Made by a program: the position numbers and the translations under genes
Notes under the pieces: model-generated
The model's input: only the letters and a program-made list of their open reading frames with translations
Databases searched by the model: none
What the model was told of the DNA's origin: nothing
Shown: in pieces, positions 17,896 through 26,711 of the stretch
Layout: each line of letters opens with the position of its first letter
How positions within the stretch are numbered: the first letter of the stretch is position 1
Assembly (NCBI RefSeq): GCF_019884725.1
Contig: NZ_CP082322.1
Span: forward strand, 992,001-1,056,000
Reading direction: 5' to 3'
DNA: 64,000 nucleotides
Source: Leucobacter tenebrionis
GTDB taxonomy: Bacteria > Actinomycetota > Actinomycetes > Actinomycetales > Microbacteriaceae

Positions 17896-19176
17896 ATGCC
17901 CCAGCGCCCGAAGAGCGCGGCCCCCTCGGCTTCTCCGGGATCCGCCCCACGCAGCGTGGCTCAGGAAGCCCCGGGCTGGCGAGAACTCGCCGCGCCGGCG
18001 GGTGCCGCAGTGCTCGAACGCATCTCAGCGGGTATCGCAGCCGGGCGCACGCTCGATCAGCTCTCCCGCTCTCTGCGCGCCGAGGGCGCCGACCCCGCGC
18101 TGCTCGCCGCTGCGCTGACGCAGACGGAGCTGCGCGGCCGCGCCGTCGCGAAGTTCGGGGAGGCCGCGAACTCGATGCTCTTCACCCGGGCCGCGCTCGA
18201 GCAGGCGACCCGATCGCGCGTGGCCCGGCTGCACGCCGAGCGGTTCGTCTCGGCGGGCTGCCGGTCGGTGGCCGATCTCGGCTGCGGCATCGGCGCGGAA
18301 TCACTCGCGTTCCTGGCAGCCGGCCTCGAGGTCCGCCCCGTGGAGCTCGATCCGCTCACCGCTGAGTTCGCGCAGCACAACCTCTCAGCAGCAGCGGGCG
18401 CTCGCGGCGTCGCCGCTCCGCTCGTGCTCGTAGGCGATGCGGAATCGCTGGGACCGGGCGACGCCGACGCCGTCTTCCTCGACCCCGCCCGGCGCACCGC
18501 GGGGCACAGCAGCACCCGCAGGCTCGCCTCGCCCGACGATTACTCGCCCTCACTGGACTTCGCGTTCGACCTCGCACGTCGGCATCCCGCGGGCATCAAG
18601 CTCGGGCCGGGCCTCGACCGGGAGCTGATCCCGGAGGACGCCGAGGCGCAGTGGATCTCGATCGACGGCCAGCTCGTCGAGACCGGCCTCTGGTTCGGTG
18701 ACGCGGCGCGCCCCGGCGTGCGCCGCTCGGCGCTCGTGCTGCGCGGGGCCGAGGATTCAGCAGAACTGACCGCGGCGGACGATGCCGAGGACGTCGCAAC
18801 GCGGCCGCTCGGCGAATACCTCTACGAACCCGACGGCGCGGTGATCCGCGCTCGCCTGATCGGCACACTCGCCGAGCGGCTTCACGCGGGCATGGTCTCC
18901 GATGGCATCGCGTATCTCACCGGCGACGAACTCGTCGACACGGCCTTCGCCGATGCCTTCCGCGTCATCGAGCGACTGAGCTCGCGGGAGAAGGATCTGC
19001 GCCGCGCGCTCGCGGCCCGCGACATCGGGGCACTCGAGATCAAGAAGCGCGGCGCCGACGTCGACCCCGCGGCGCTGCGGCGCAGGTTGAAGCTCCGAGG
19101 ATCTCGGAGCGCGACGCTGCTCCTCACCCGCGACGAGCTCGGCAAGCACGTCGCTCTGCTCGCCGAGCGCTGCTGA
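17896..19176 (+). CDS. Class I SAM-dependent methyltransferase with THUMP-like C-terminal domain
   Basis: This 426-residue protein carries the SAM-binding motif DLGCGIGAES (127-136), the acidic ribose ligand in RPVELDP and a motif IV of the form DAVFLDPARR (191-200). A C-terminal domain follows with KKRGADVDPAALRRRLKLRG, typical of THUMP-like methyltransferases in actinomycetes. The DPAR motif and the domain suggest RNA rather than protein as substrate, but no target is known. The ATG at 17896 starts 20 bp after the DUF4190 gene. It ends before a large palindrome. Confidence 0.78.
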   Translation: MPQRPKSAAPSASPGSAPRSVAQEAPGWRELAAPAGAAVLERISAGIAAGRTLDQLSRSLRAEGADPALLAAALTQTELRGRAVAKFGEAANSMLFTRAALEQATRSRVARLHAERFVSAGCRSVADLGCGIGAESLAFLAAGLEVRPVELDPLTAEFAQHNLSAAAGARGVAAPLVLVGDAESLGPGDADAVFLDPARRTAGHSSTRRLASPDDYSPSLDFAFDLARRHPAGIKLGPGLDRELIPEDAEAQWISIDGQLVETGLWFGDAARPGVRRSALVLRGAEDSAELTAADDAEDVATRPLGEYLYEPDGAVIRARLIGTLAERLHAGMVSDGIAYLTGDELVDTAFADAFRVIERLSSREKDLRRALAARDIGALEIKKRGADVDPAALRRRLKLRGSRSATLLLTRDELGKHVALLAERC

Positions 19177-19292
19177 CGCCTTCACACCGCGTGCTTCGCA
19201 CCGCCCCGTGCCCACGTCATACCCGTTCCGTGCCCCACGTCACACCCGCCCCGCACTCGCCCCGTCGCAGGATCCACACGGGGTCCTGGCGC

Positions 19293-19331
19293 CGAGACCG
19301 CCTCTCGCAGTAAGCCCCAGAGGCGGTCTCG
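19293..19331. terminator. 13-bp hairpin after the methyltransferase gene
   Basis: CGAGACCGCCTCT (19293-19305) pairs perfectly with 19319-19331 around a 13-nt loop. It lies about 120 bases after the stop codon. Confidence 0.45.
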
Positions 19332-19410
19332 ACAGCGGGGAGGAGGCTCGACAGCGGGCGGCCGTCTCGACGGCGGGAGGCGGTTTCGACGACGGAAAGG
19401 AGAGCGGGAA

Positions 19411-19474
19411 GGGGCGAGCCTTGAGCGGGTCGGGTCCGGAACGATCCGGACCCGACCCGCTCAAGGCTCGCCCC
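19411..19474. repeat. Perfect 30-bp-arm palindrome with 4-nt loop
   Basis: Bases 19411-19440 and 19445-19474 are exact reverse complements separated by ACGA. The arms are GC-rich and start GGGGCGAGCC. It lies between two convergent genes and could be a two-way terminator, but it is about twice the usual length and lacks T-tracts. Confidence 0.85.
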
Positions 19475-19517
19475 CGCGGCTCAGTAGTTCAGGGTCGCCC
19501 CGCGGCTCAGTAGTTCA
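19475..19517. repeat. Duplicated tail of the DUF4190 gene
   Basis: A 17-bp segment (CGCGGCTCAGTAGTTCA) occurs at 19475-19491 and again at 19501-19517. The second copy contains the last codons and stop of the DUF4190 gene, so a 26-bp tandem duplication includes that gene's end. Confidence 0.75.
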
Positions 19518-19938
19518 CGTCCGAGCAGGAGACCGTCTGGCCGGCGATCTCCACGAACTCGGCTCCGTTCATGCACTGCTGCACCGCGTCGACGCCCGCA
19601 CCCAGCGCCCAGATCACGGTTATGGTGACGATCGCGCCGATGATGAGGCCGACGATGGAGGTCACGAGGCCCGTGATCGAGAACGCCTTGGGCTGCTTCT
19701 TCACGAGGGCGATGATGCTCAGCACGAGTCCGACGAGCGCGAGGCCGACGCCGAGGAACGGCACCCAGCTGAGCACGAGGCCTGCGATGCCGAGCGCCAT
19801 ACCGGTGATGGCGAGCGCCTTCTTCGGCTGAGCCGGAGCGGCTCCGTAGGCGGGGGCCGCAGGCTGCGCGGAGGGAGCCGGCGGCATGGGAGGGACGGGG
19901 TTCGAGGACGGCTCGTTGCCGGGCTGCGTATCAGACAT
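19507..19938 (-). CDS. DUF4190 domain membrane protein (third of three)
   Basis: This 143-residue protein has a Pro/Ala-rich N-terminal tail of about 45 residues and two to three hydrophobic helices (about 48-68, 70-88, 96-120). A short extracytoplasmic C-terminus has two Cys residues that could form a disulfide. The central IIALVKKQPKAFSITGL segment replaces the QIKRTG loop of the other two copies. ATG at 19938 has AAGGAG upstream. It is convergent with the methyltransferase gene and has no known function. Confidence 0.82.
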   Translation of the reverse strand: MSDTQPGNEPSSNPVPPMPPAPSAQPAAPAYGAAPAQPKKALAITGMALGIAGLVLSWVPFLGVGLALVGLVLSIIALVKKQPKAFSITGLVTSIVGLIIGAIVTITVIWALGAGVDAVQQCMNGAEFVEIAGQTVSCSDVNY

Positions 19939-20039
19939 GTTGCTCCTTCGATCAAAGCTCGACGGGGCGCTCCCCCGATCGCCCTTCAACAATAATGAAG
20001 ATCACCGGGCAGTCGCGACCCCGAATCGCCGGGTCACCC

Positions 20040-20058
20040 GCCGGGGCCGGTCCCCGGC
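20040..20058 (-). terminator. GC hairpin after tsaD
   Basis: GCCGGGG (20040-20046) pairs with CCCCGGC (20052-20058) around a 5-nt loop. It begins a few bases beyond the tsaD stop codon and has no T-tract. Confidence 0.4.
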
Positions 20059-20062
20059 AGTG

Positions 20063-21145
<1,083 letters not shown>

Positions 21146-21175
21146 ATGCCCTCTCCAAACCATCGTTTCAGCGTC

Positions 21176-21212
21176 GTCATCCTGCGTGGGCTCGCGAATC
21201 GCAGGCTCCCGG
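21176..21212. repeat. REP-like palindromic intergenic repeat, copy 2
   Basis: This is the same family as at 13796-13825: GTCATCCTGCG, a variable middle, then CGCAGGCTCCCGG. It lies in the rimI-tsaD spacer, about 30 bp upstream of the tsaD start. Confidence 0.65.
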
Positions 21213-21236
21213 GATCCCGCGGCGCTGCGGCACCGC

Positions 21237-21794
21237 TCACGAGCAGCGCTTCCGGATCTCGAGTCTCATGATCACCGCGTCCACTCCGTCGGGCTGATAG
21301 TAGCGGGGCCTCACCCCGAGCTCCTCGAAGCCGAGCGAGCGGTACAGGGTCTGCGCGACCGGGTTGTCGGCGCGCACCTCGAGAAAGACCTCGCGCACCC
21401 CGGAGCGCTCCGCCTCATCGAGCAGCGCGTTCATGAGGCGTCGGCCGTGGCCCTCCCCGCGGGCCCCCGGGGAGACCGCGATCGTCTGCACGTCTCCCTC
21501 GGTTCCGACTGCCAGCAGCCCCGCGTAGCCGAGCACCGCGCCGGAGCCGTCGACGAGCGCGAGGTAGCGCCGATGCGGAGCGGTGAGCTCCTCCCGCATC
21601 ATCTCCCGACTCCAGGCCTCGGCGCCGAACACCGAGCTCTCGATCCCCCAGATCGCGTCGAGGTCGTTCTCGCCGGCATCGCGCAGACTCAATTCCGAGG
21701 CTTCGCCCCTCTCGTGCCCGGTCTCGGACTCCGCGTTCTCGGGCTGAGACCCCGCGTGCGACTCGGCTGCCCCGGAGTCCCGATCATCGCTCAC
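21237..21794 (-). CDS. rimI: Ribosomal protein S18 alanine N-acetyltransferase-type GNAT protein
   Basis: This 185-residue GNAT protein has the acetyl-CoA loop [15 protein letters not shown] and the [19 protein letters not shown] region typical of RimI. An acidic 40-residue N-terminal extension is not needed for the fold. RimI acetylates the N-terminus of S18, and its clustering with tsaB and tsaD is widespread. The GTG at 21794 overlaps the tsaB stop codon (GTGA, 21791-21794), which fixes this start over the longer open frame. RimI is supported mainly by position, since GNAT substrates are hard to read from sequence. Confidence 0.88.
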   Translation of the reverse strand: MSDDRDSGAAESHAGSQPENAESETGHERGEASELSLRDAGENDLDAIWGIESSVFGAEAWSREMMREELTAPHRRYLALVDGSGAVLGYAGLLAVGTEGDVQTIAVSPGARGEGHGRRLMNALLDEAERSGVREVFLEVRADNPVAQTLYRSLGFEELGVRPRYYQPDGVDAVIMRLEIRKRCS

Positions 21795-22480
21795 GTCGAT
21801 ACCCGTTTCGGAGCACCGGGCTGCTTGACGTCTGGGGCACGCAGGTACACGGCCCGGTCGGGCTCGAAGTCCTTCCCCGAGAGGAGGCGTCTCGACGCGA
21901 GGCGCACGAGCGCCCCGGTGGGAATCCGCTCGGGCCACAGCTCGTTCGGCACCGCCTCGTAGTCGGCACGAGCGACGAGCCGCGGCCCCGAGGAGCGCTC
22001 GGGAACGCCCGCCCAGTCGAGCCCGGAGAACTCGGTGACGAAGAGTTCGCGCCGTCTCGCGTCCTGCACCACTCGGACGCCGCTCGTGGCTCCCTCGAGT
22101 GCTTCGAGGGCCACGGCCTCGTGGCCCTGGAGCGGCAGAAGCGGCACTCCGCGAGCCAGGGCGAACGCGTGCGCGGCGGCGATCCCGACGCGCAATCCCG
22201 TGAACGGCCCCGGCCCGATACCGGCGACCACACCCGTGACCGCCGCAGCCGGCACCCCGGCCGCATCGAACACCGCGGCCAGCAGCCCGCCGATCGCCTC
22301 GGCGTGCCCTCGGGGGTCGTCGCTCGAGACCTCGAAGACCCGCCCTCCGACTCCGAGCGCCACGCTCGTGCCGATGGCCGTGTCGACCGCGAGCAGCACT
22401 CGATCGCCGAGCTCCGGTGCCTCAGTCTCGCGCACGCCGAGACTCCCGGCACCCGGAATCGACACCCCGTCGCCCGTCAC
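21791..22480 (-). CDS. tsaB: tRNA threonylcarbamoyladenosine biosynthesis protein TsaB
   Basis: This 229-residue ASKHA-fold protein is the partner of TsaD in t6A synthesis. The N-terminal LLAVDTAIGTSVAL, the GIGPGPFTGLRVGIAAA segment and the RRRELFV strand are typical. The first 25 residues are an extra Gly/Pro-rich extension, if the start is right. The GTG at 22480 overlaps the tsaE stop (GTGA), as does the rimI start at the other end, so the three genes are coupled. Confidence 0.94.
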   Translation of the reverse strand: MTGDGVSIPGAGSLGVRETEAPELGDRVLLAVDTAIGTSVALGVGGRVFEVSSDDPRGHAEAIGGLLAAVFDAAGVPAAAVTGVVAGIGPGPFTGLRVGIAAAHAFALARGVPLLPLQGHEAVALEALEGATSGVRVVQDARRRELFVTEFSGLDWAGVPERSSGPRLVARADYEAVPNELWPERIPTGALVRLASRRLLSGKDFEPDRAVYLRAPDVKQPGAPKRVST

Positions 22481-23154
22481 CGTGATCCCCTCTCGTCTCC
22501 GTCGGTCCGTGAATCATGCGCTCGCGGGCCAATGCTCTGCTCGGAGATCGGCCCCAGCGGATCAGTCTCCCCTGCGCCCCACCTCGGCCCGTATCCGGTG
22601 ACGGTGACGATTCGCGCCTCGACCGGCGCCTCGGACCAATCGGGTTCCGCGGCCCCCGCGTCGATGCCGCTGCCGACCGGGCGCTCGATGACCACTTCCA
22701 TCCATGAGCCGCGCGGCTCGACCATCCCGGCGCCCCACTCCGCGACCACCACGGATCCCTCGAAGTCGAGATCGAGGTCGTCGAGCTCGACTGCACCGGC
22801 GCCGTCCGAGTCGCCACGATCCGCGGCGCGCCCGTCGGCGCCGGTCCCGTCGGCACCGCCGCGCTCCGCGCCGCCGATCCGGTAGGCGTCGACGTGCACG
22901 AGCGGCGCCCCTCCGACGAGCGACGGGTGCGTGCGGGCCAGCACGAAGGTCGGGCTCTGCACCGGCCCCCGCACGCCGAGGCCCTCGCCGATCCCGCGTG
23001 TCAGCGTGGTCTTGCCCGCGCCCAGCGGGCCCGTCAGCAGCACCAGATCGCCGGCCCGCAGCAGACGCCCCAGTCGCACCCCCAGCTCGTGCATCGCATC
23101 GGGATCCGCGATGCTCAACCGCACCGTGTTGCCGGCGTCGTCACCGAGAGTCAT
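22477..23154 (-). CDS. tsaE: tRNA threonylcarbamoyladenosine biosynthesis ATPase TsaE
   Basis: This 225-residue ATPase drives the TsaB-TsaD cycle. It has Walker A GPLGAGKTTL near residue 44, the SPTFVL switch region, and HVDAYRI followed later by VVAEWG. It is about 70 residues longer than usual. There is a Gly/Ala/Asp-rich insertion between HVDAYRI and the LDLDFEG strand (about 98-128), plus a C-terminal tail. Both lengthenings are low-complexity. ATG at 23154 overlaps the alr stop codon (ATGA). Confidence 0.92.
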   Translation of the reverse strand: MTLGDDAGNTVRLSIADPDAMHELGVRLGRLLRAGDLVLLTGPLGAGKTTLTRGIGEGLGVRGPVQSPTFVLARTHPSLVGGAPLVHVDAYRIGGAERGGADGTGADGRAADRGDSDGAGAVELDDLDLDFEGSVVVAEWGAGMVEPRGSWMEVVIERPVGSGIDAGAAEPDWSEAPVEARIVTVTGYGPRWGAGETDPLGPISEQSIGPRAHDSRTDGDERGSR

Positions 23155-24287
23155 GCCGGATCCTCATCGACGGGGATCCGCAGCACGCGCGGTCCGACCC
23201 CCACCACGATCTCATAGTTGATGGTGCGCATGAGCCCCGCCCAGGTCTCCACCGGCGGGTGCCCCAGCTCCGGGTCGCCGAACAGCACCACGGGCTCGCC
23301 GAGGCTCACGCGACCGGCGAGCGGCCCGACGTCGACGATGAACTGATCCATGCCGATGCGCCCGACGATGGGGCGCGGCTCCCCGGCCACCGTCACCCAC
23401 GCCCCGGAGCCGTTGAGGGCGCGGGGCATGCCGTCCGCGTACCCCATGGGCACCAGCGCGAGTGTCGTGGCCGTCTCGCACACGTGGTTGAAGCCGTAGG
23501 AGACCCCGGTGCCCGCGGGCACACCGCGCAGCGCGACGATCTCGGAGCGCAGCGTCATCGCGGGCACGAGCCCGAGCTGCGCAGAGGTCTTGTCCGCGAA
23601 CGGGCTCAGTCCGTAGGCCGCAATGCCCACCCTGACGGTGTTGTAGTGGAGATGCGGGGACGAGAGCGTCGCCGCGCTCGCGGCCAGGTGCTTCATCTCG
23701 GGATCGACACCGGCCTCGCGCAGCATCGCGATCGCCCGGTCGAACTGCGCTGCCTGCGCCCGGTCGTGCTCGTCACCGGCGTTGGCGAGGTGGCTGAAGA
23801 TACCGCGCACCCGCACCAGGCCCTCCTCCGAGAGCTCCGCGGCGCGGGCAAAGAGTTCGGGCCACTCCTCGGGAGCCGCACCGTTGCGGCTGAGCCCCGT
23901 ATCGATTTTCAGCTGGGCCGTCGCCCGGCGCCCCACTCGCCTCGCGGCATCGGCGAGCGCCTCGAGCTGCTGCAGGTGGCTGACCCCGATCTCGATATCG
24001 GAGGCGACGGGCTCCGCGAAGTCGACCCGTGCGCCGTGCAGCCAGCACAGGATCGGGGCTTCGATGCCCGCCTCCCGCAGCGCGAGCGCCTCCTCGAGAT
24101 CGGCGGTCGCGAGCATCGCGGCACCGCCCGCGAGCGCGGCCTCGCCCACGATCCTCGCGCCGTGCCCGTAGCCGTCGGCCTTGACCACCACAATCACCGA
24201 ACCGCCCGTGAGGTTCCGCAGATGCGCGACGTTCTGCCTGATGGCGGGCAGCGAGATCTCGGCTACGCGCATTGCACCCGTTCTCAT
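23151..24287 (-). CDS. alr: Alanine racemase
   Basis: This 378-residue PLP enzyme interconverts L- and D-alanine for peptidoglycan. The PLP lysine is Lys36 in VVKADGYGHGA. The C-terminal beta domain has GVSYGFNH (catalytic Tyr region) and RIGMDQFIVDVG. The ATG at 24287 overlaps the acpS stop (ATGA) and has CGGAG upstream. The in-frame ATG at 24272 is possible but lacks a ribosome site. Its place between glmS/acpS and the t6A genes links envelope precursor supply with translation genes. Confidence 0.95.
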   Translation of the reverse strand: MRTGAMRVAEISLPAIRQNVAHLRNLTGGSVIVVVKADGYGHGARIVGEAALAGGAAMLATADLEEALALREAGIEAPILCWLHGARVDFAEPVASDIEIGVSHLQQLEALADAARRVGRRATAQLKIDTGLSRNGAAPEEWPELFARAAELSEEGLVRVRGIFSHLANAGDEHDRAQAAQFDRAIAMLREAGVDPEMKHLAASAATLSSPHLHYNTVRVGIAAYGLSPFADKTSAQLGLVPAMTLRSEIVALRGVPAGTGVSYGFNHVCETATTLALVPMGYADGMPRALNGSGAWVTVAGEPRPIVGRIGMDQFIVDVGPLAGRVSLGEPVVLFGDPELGHPPVETWAGLMRTINYEIVVGVGPRVLRIPVDEDPA

Positions 24288-24769
24288 CTGGACTCCGATC
24301 CTTGATCCGTCGTCGGAAGATCGGCCACCGATCGTTCCGCTGCCGACGCTGATGCGACTCTACCCGCGGCCTCCGACATCGACGCTCCCGCCCCGGCCCC
24401 GGGACCCGATCCGGTCTCCGCCCCCTCCACGATCACGAAGGCCGTCGCCACACCCGCGTCGTGCGTCATCGAGAGGTGGGCGCGCTCCGCTCCACGATCC
24501 GCGAGCGCCGACGCGAGCGCCGACGTCATGACGAACGCGGGCGCTCGATCCCGATCCCGAACAACCTCGAGGTCGTGCCACCCCAGGCTCCCCGACCCCC
24601 CGAGCGCCTTGATGAGCGCTTCCTTCGCGGCGAAGCGAGCCGCCAGCGAGGCAAGCGATAGCGCTCGCTCCGCGCCGGTGAACAATCGCTCTCGCAGAGC
24701 CGGGGTGCGCTCGAGCTGGCGCTCGAAACGCGCGATGTCGACGGTGTCGACCCCGATGCCCCGAATCAT
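24284..24769 (-). CDS. acpS: Holo-[acyl-carrier-protein] synthase AcpS
   Basis: This 161-residue phosphopantetheinyl transferase activates the fatty-acid acyl carrier protein. GIGVDTVDIARFER (Mg-binding Asp) and the RFAAKEALIKALGG motif (Glu-Lys) are intact, as is LSMTHDAGVATAFV. A C-terminal low-complexity tail of about 45 residues, Gly/Ala/Ser-rich, is unusual; typical AcpS is 115-130 residues. The ATG at 24769 has GGGAG upstream. glmS lies 59 bp upstream in the same direction. Confidence 0.93.
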   Translation of the reverse strand: MIRGIGVDTVDIARFERQLERTPALRERLFTGAERALSLASLAARFAAKEALIKALGGSGSLGWHDLEVVRDRDRAPAFVMTSALASALADRGAERAHLSMTHDAGVATAFVIVEGAETGSGPGAGAGASMSEAAGRVASASAAERSVADLPTTDQGSESR

Positions 24770-24828
24770 GAAACTCCCGGTGTGCGGCGGCTGCGATCCC
24801 TGCGTTCACTCGTTCCGAGCGCGCGGGC

Positions 24829-26679
24829 TTACTCCACCGTCACCGACTTGGCGAGGTTGCGCGGCTGGTCAACGTCGAGGCCCTTCGCCGTCGAGAGCTC
24901 GAGCGCGAACCACTGCAGCGGTACGACCTGCAGCAGCGGCTCGAAGAGCGAGTCGGCCAGAGGCAGACGGATCACGTCGTCGGCGAACGGCAGCACCGCG
25001 GTGTCGCCCTTCTCCACGACGGCGATCACGCGAGCGCCCCGGGCGCGGATCTCCTGGATGTTCGAGACGACCTTCGAGTGCATGAGCGGCGACGTGCGCG
25101 GGCTCGGCACCAGCACGAACACGGGCTGCCCGTGATCGATGAGCGCGATCGGGCCGTGCTTCAGCTCGCCGGCGGCGAAGCCCTCCGCGTGGATGTAGGC
25201 GATCTCCTTCAGCTTGAGCGCGCCCTCGAGCGCGACCGGGAAGCCCACGTGGCGCCCGAGGAACAGCACCGAGCGGGTGTCCGCCATCCAGTGCGCCAGC
25301 TGCGCGATCTGGTCGTGCGTGTCGACGGCCTCGCGCACCTTGGCGGGCAGCTCCTCGAACTGCTGCACGGCCTGCGCCGAGTCCTCCGCCGAGAGGGTGC
25401 CGCGCACGCGCCCCAGGTGCAGACCGACGAGGTACAGGGCCGTGACCTGGGCGATGAACGCCTTCGTCGAGGCGACCGCGACCTCGGGGCCCGCATGGGT
25501 GTAGACCGCGGCGTCGGACTCGCGAGGGATCGTGGCGCTCTGGGTGTTGCACACCGAGACGGTGGTCACGCCGCGCTCGATGGCGTACTTCACGGCCATG
25601 AGCGTGTCCATCGTCTCGCCCGACTGGCTCACCGAGATCACCATCGTGCGATCGGAGAGCACGGGATCGCGGTAGCGGAACTCGTGGCTCAGCTGCACCT
25701 CGACGGGGATGCGGGCCCACTGCTCGATCGCGTAGGCGGCGACCTGGCCGGCGTAGGACGCCGTGCCGCACGCGATGATGACGATGCGGTCGATGCTGCG
25801 CAGGCGCTCGTCACCGAGCTCGGTCAGCTCGGGAATCTCCACCCCGTCGGCCGAGATGCGGCCCCGCACCGTGTTCTCGACGGCGTCGGGCTGCTCGTTG
25901 ATCTCCTTCGCCATGAACGACGACCAGCCGCCCTTGTCGGCCGCGTCGGCGTCCCACTCGACCTCGTACTCGGAGAACTCGACCGGGTTGCCGGCGAAGT
26001 CGGTGATGCGCACCTCGTCGGGAGTGATGACGGCGATGTTGTCCTCGGCGACGGCGACCGCGCGGCGGGTCGACGAGACGAACGCCGCGACGTCGGATCC
26101 GAGGAAGTTCTCACCGTCTCCGAGACCCACGACGAGCGGCGAGTGGTGCCGGGCCGCGACGACCTTGCCGGGCTCGTCGCGGTGCATGGCGAGCAGCGTG
26201 AACGTGCCGCTGAGGCGGGTGACCACCGTGCGGAACGCCGTCTCGAGATCGCCCTGCCGCGCCACCTCGCGCCCCACGAGCGCTGCGACGACCTCGGTGT
26301 CGGTCTCGCTGATCAGCTCGATGCCGTCGGCGTCGAGCTCGGAGCGCAGCTCCGCGAAGTTCTCGACGATGCCGTTGTGGATCAGCGCCAGCTTGCCGTC
26401 GTCGCCCAGGTGCGGGTGCGCGTTCGCGTCGGTCGGCCCGCCGTGGGTCGCCCAGCGCGTGTGGCCGATGCCGGTGCCCGTGGCCCGGACCGGGCTGGCC
26501 TCGAGCAGTTCTTCCAGACGGGCGAGCTTGCCCGAGCGCTTCCGCACCGCCAGCTCACCGCTCTCATCGATCACGGCGATGCCCGCGGAGTCGTAGCCGC
26601 GGTACTCCAGGCGGCGCAGACCAGTGATGAGCGCCTCAACCGTATCGTTGGGGCCGACATATCCGACGATTCCACACAT
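24829..26679 (-). CDS. glmS: Glutamine-fructose-6-phosphate aminotransferase (isomerising)
   Basis: This 616-residue enzyme makes glucosamine-6-phosphate, the first step to UDP-GlcNAc. The amidotransferase domain begins MCGIVGYVG, with Cys2 as nucleophile once Met is removed. Two SIS sugar-isomerase domains follow (about 290-430 and 460-600), with SQSGETMDT and the C-terminal QPRNLAKSVTVE. Length is normal. The ATG at 26679 is required by Cys2. A TAAACT box ends exactly 7 nt before it, so the mRNA is probably leaderless. No glmS ribozyme is visible. coaA starts 33 bp away on the other strand. Confidence 0.97.
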   Translation of the reverse strand: MCGIVGYVGPNDTVEALITGLRRLEYRGYDSAGIAVIDESGELAVRKRSGKLARLEELLEASPVRATGTGIGHTRWATHGGPTDANAHPHLGDDGKLALIHNGIVENFAELRSELDADGIELISETDTEVVAALVGREVARQGDLETAFRTVVTRLSGTFTLLAMHRDEPGKVVAARHHSPLVVGLGDGENFLGSDVAAFVSSTRRAVAVAEDNIAVITPDEVRITDFAGNPVEFSEYEVEWDADAADKGGWSSFMAKEINEQPDAVENTVRGRISADGVEIPELTELGDERLRSIDRIVIIACGTASYAGQVAAYAIEQWARIPVEVQLSHEFRYRDPVLSDRTMVISVSQSGETMDTLMAVKYAIERGVTTVSVCNTQSATIPRESDAAVYTHAGPEVAVASTKAFIAQVTALYLVGLHLGRVRGTLSAEDSAQAVQQFEELPAKVREAVDTHDQIAQLAHWMADTRSVLFLGRHVGFPVALEGALKLKEIAYIHAEGFAAGELKHGPIALIDHGQPVFVLVPSPRTSPLMHSKVVSNIQEIRARGARVIAVVEKGDTAVLPFADDVIRLPLADSLFEPLLQVVPLQWFALELSTAKGLDVDQPRNLAKSVTVE

Positions 26680-26686
26680 GACGCTC

Positions 26687-26692
26687 AGTTTA
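26687..26692 (-). promoter_or_regulatory. -10 box for leaderless glmS mRNA
   Basis: TAAACT on the minus strand ends 7 nt before the glmS ATG. The start codon is fixed by the essential Cys2, which makes this the firmest leaderless case in the window. Confidence 0.6.
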
Positions 26693-26711
26693 GTGGCACG
26701 ATGGATGAATA

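Larger units (their letters stand above)
19177..19506. other. Gene-free spacer, 330 bp, packed with palindromes
   Basis: No gene is supported. After two copies of a short CCGTGCCC-CACGTCA sequence come a 13-bp hairpin and four GTCTCGAC-like repeats (about 19325-19395). A perfect palindrome with 30-bp arms and a duplicated gene tail follow. Confidence 0.7.

Noticed and set aside
16982-19176. DUF4190-methyltransferase cluster as a defence or modification system
   Set aside because: The methyltransferase has an RNA-type motif and THUMP-like domain, and no nuclease or recognition subunit is nearby.
24685-26679. glmS ribozyme or other riboswitch near glmS
   Set aside because: The probable -10 box lies 7 nt before the start codon, leaving no room for a 5' RNA element.
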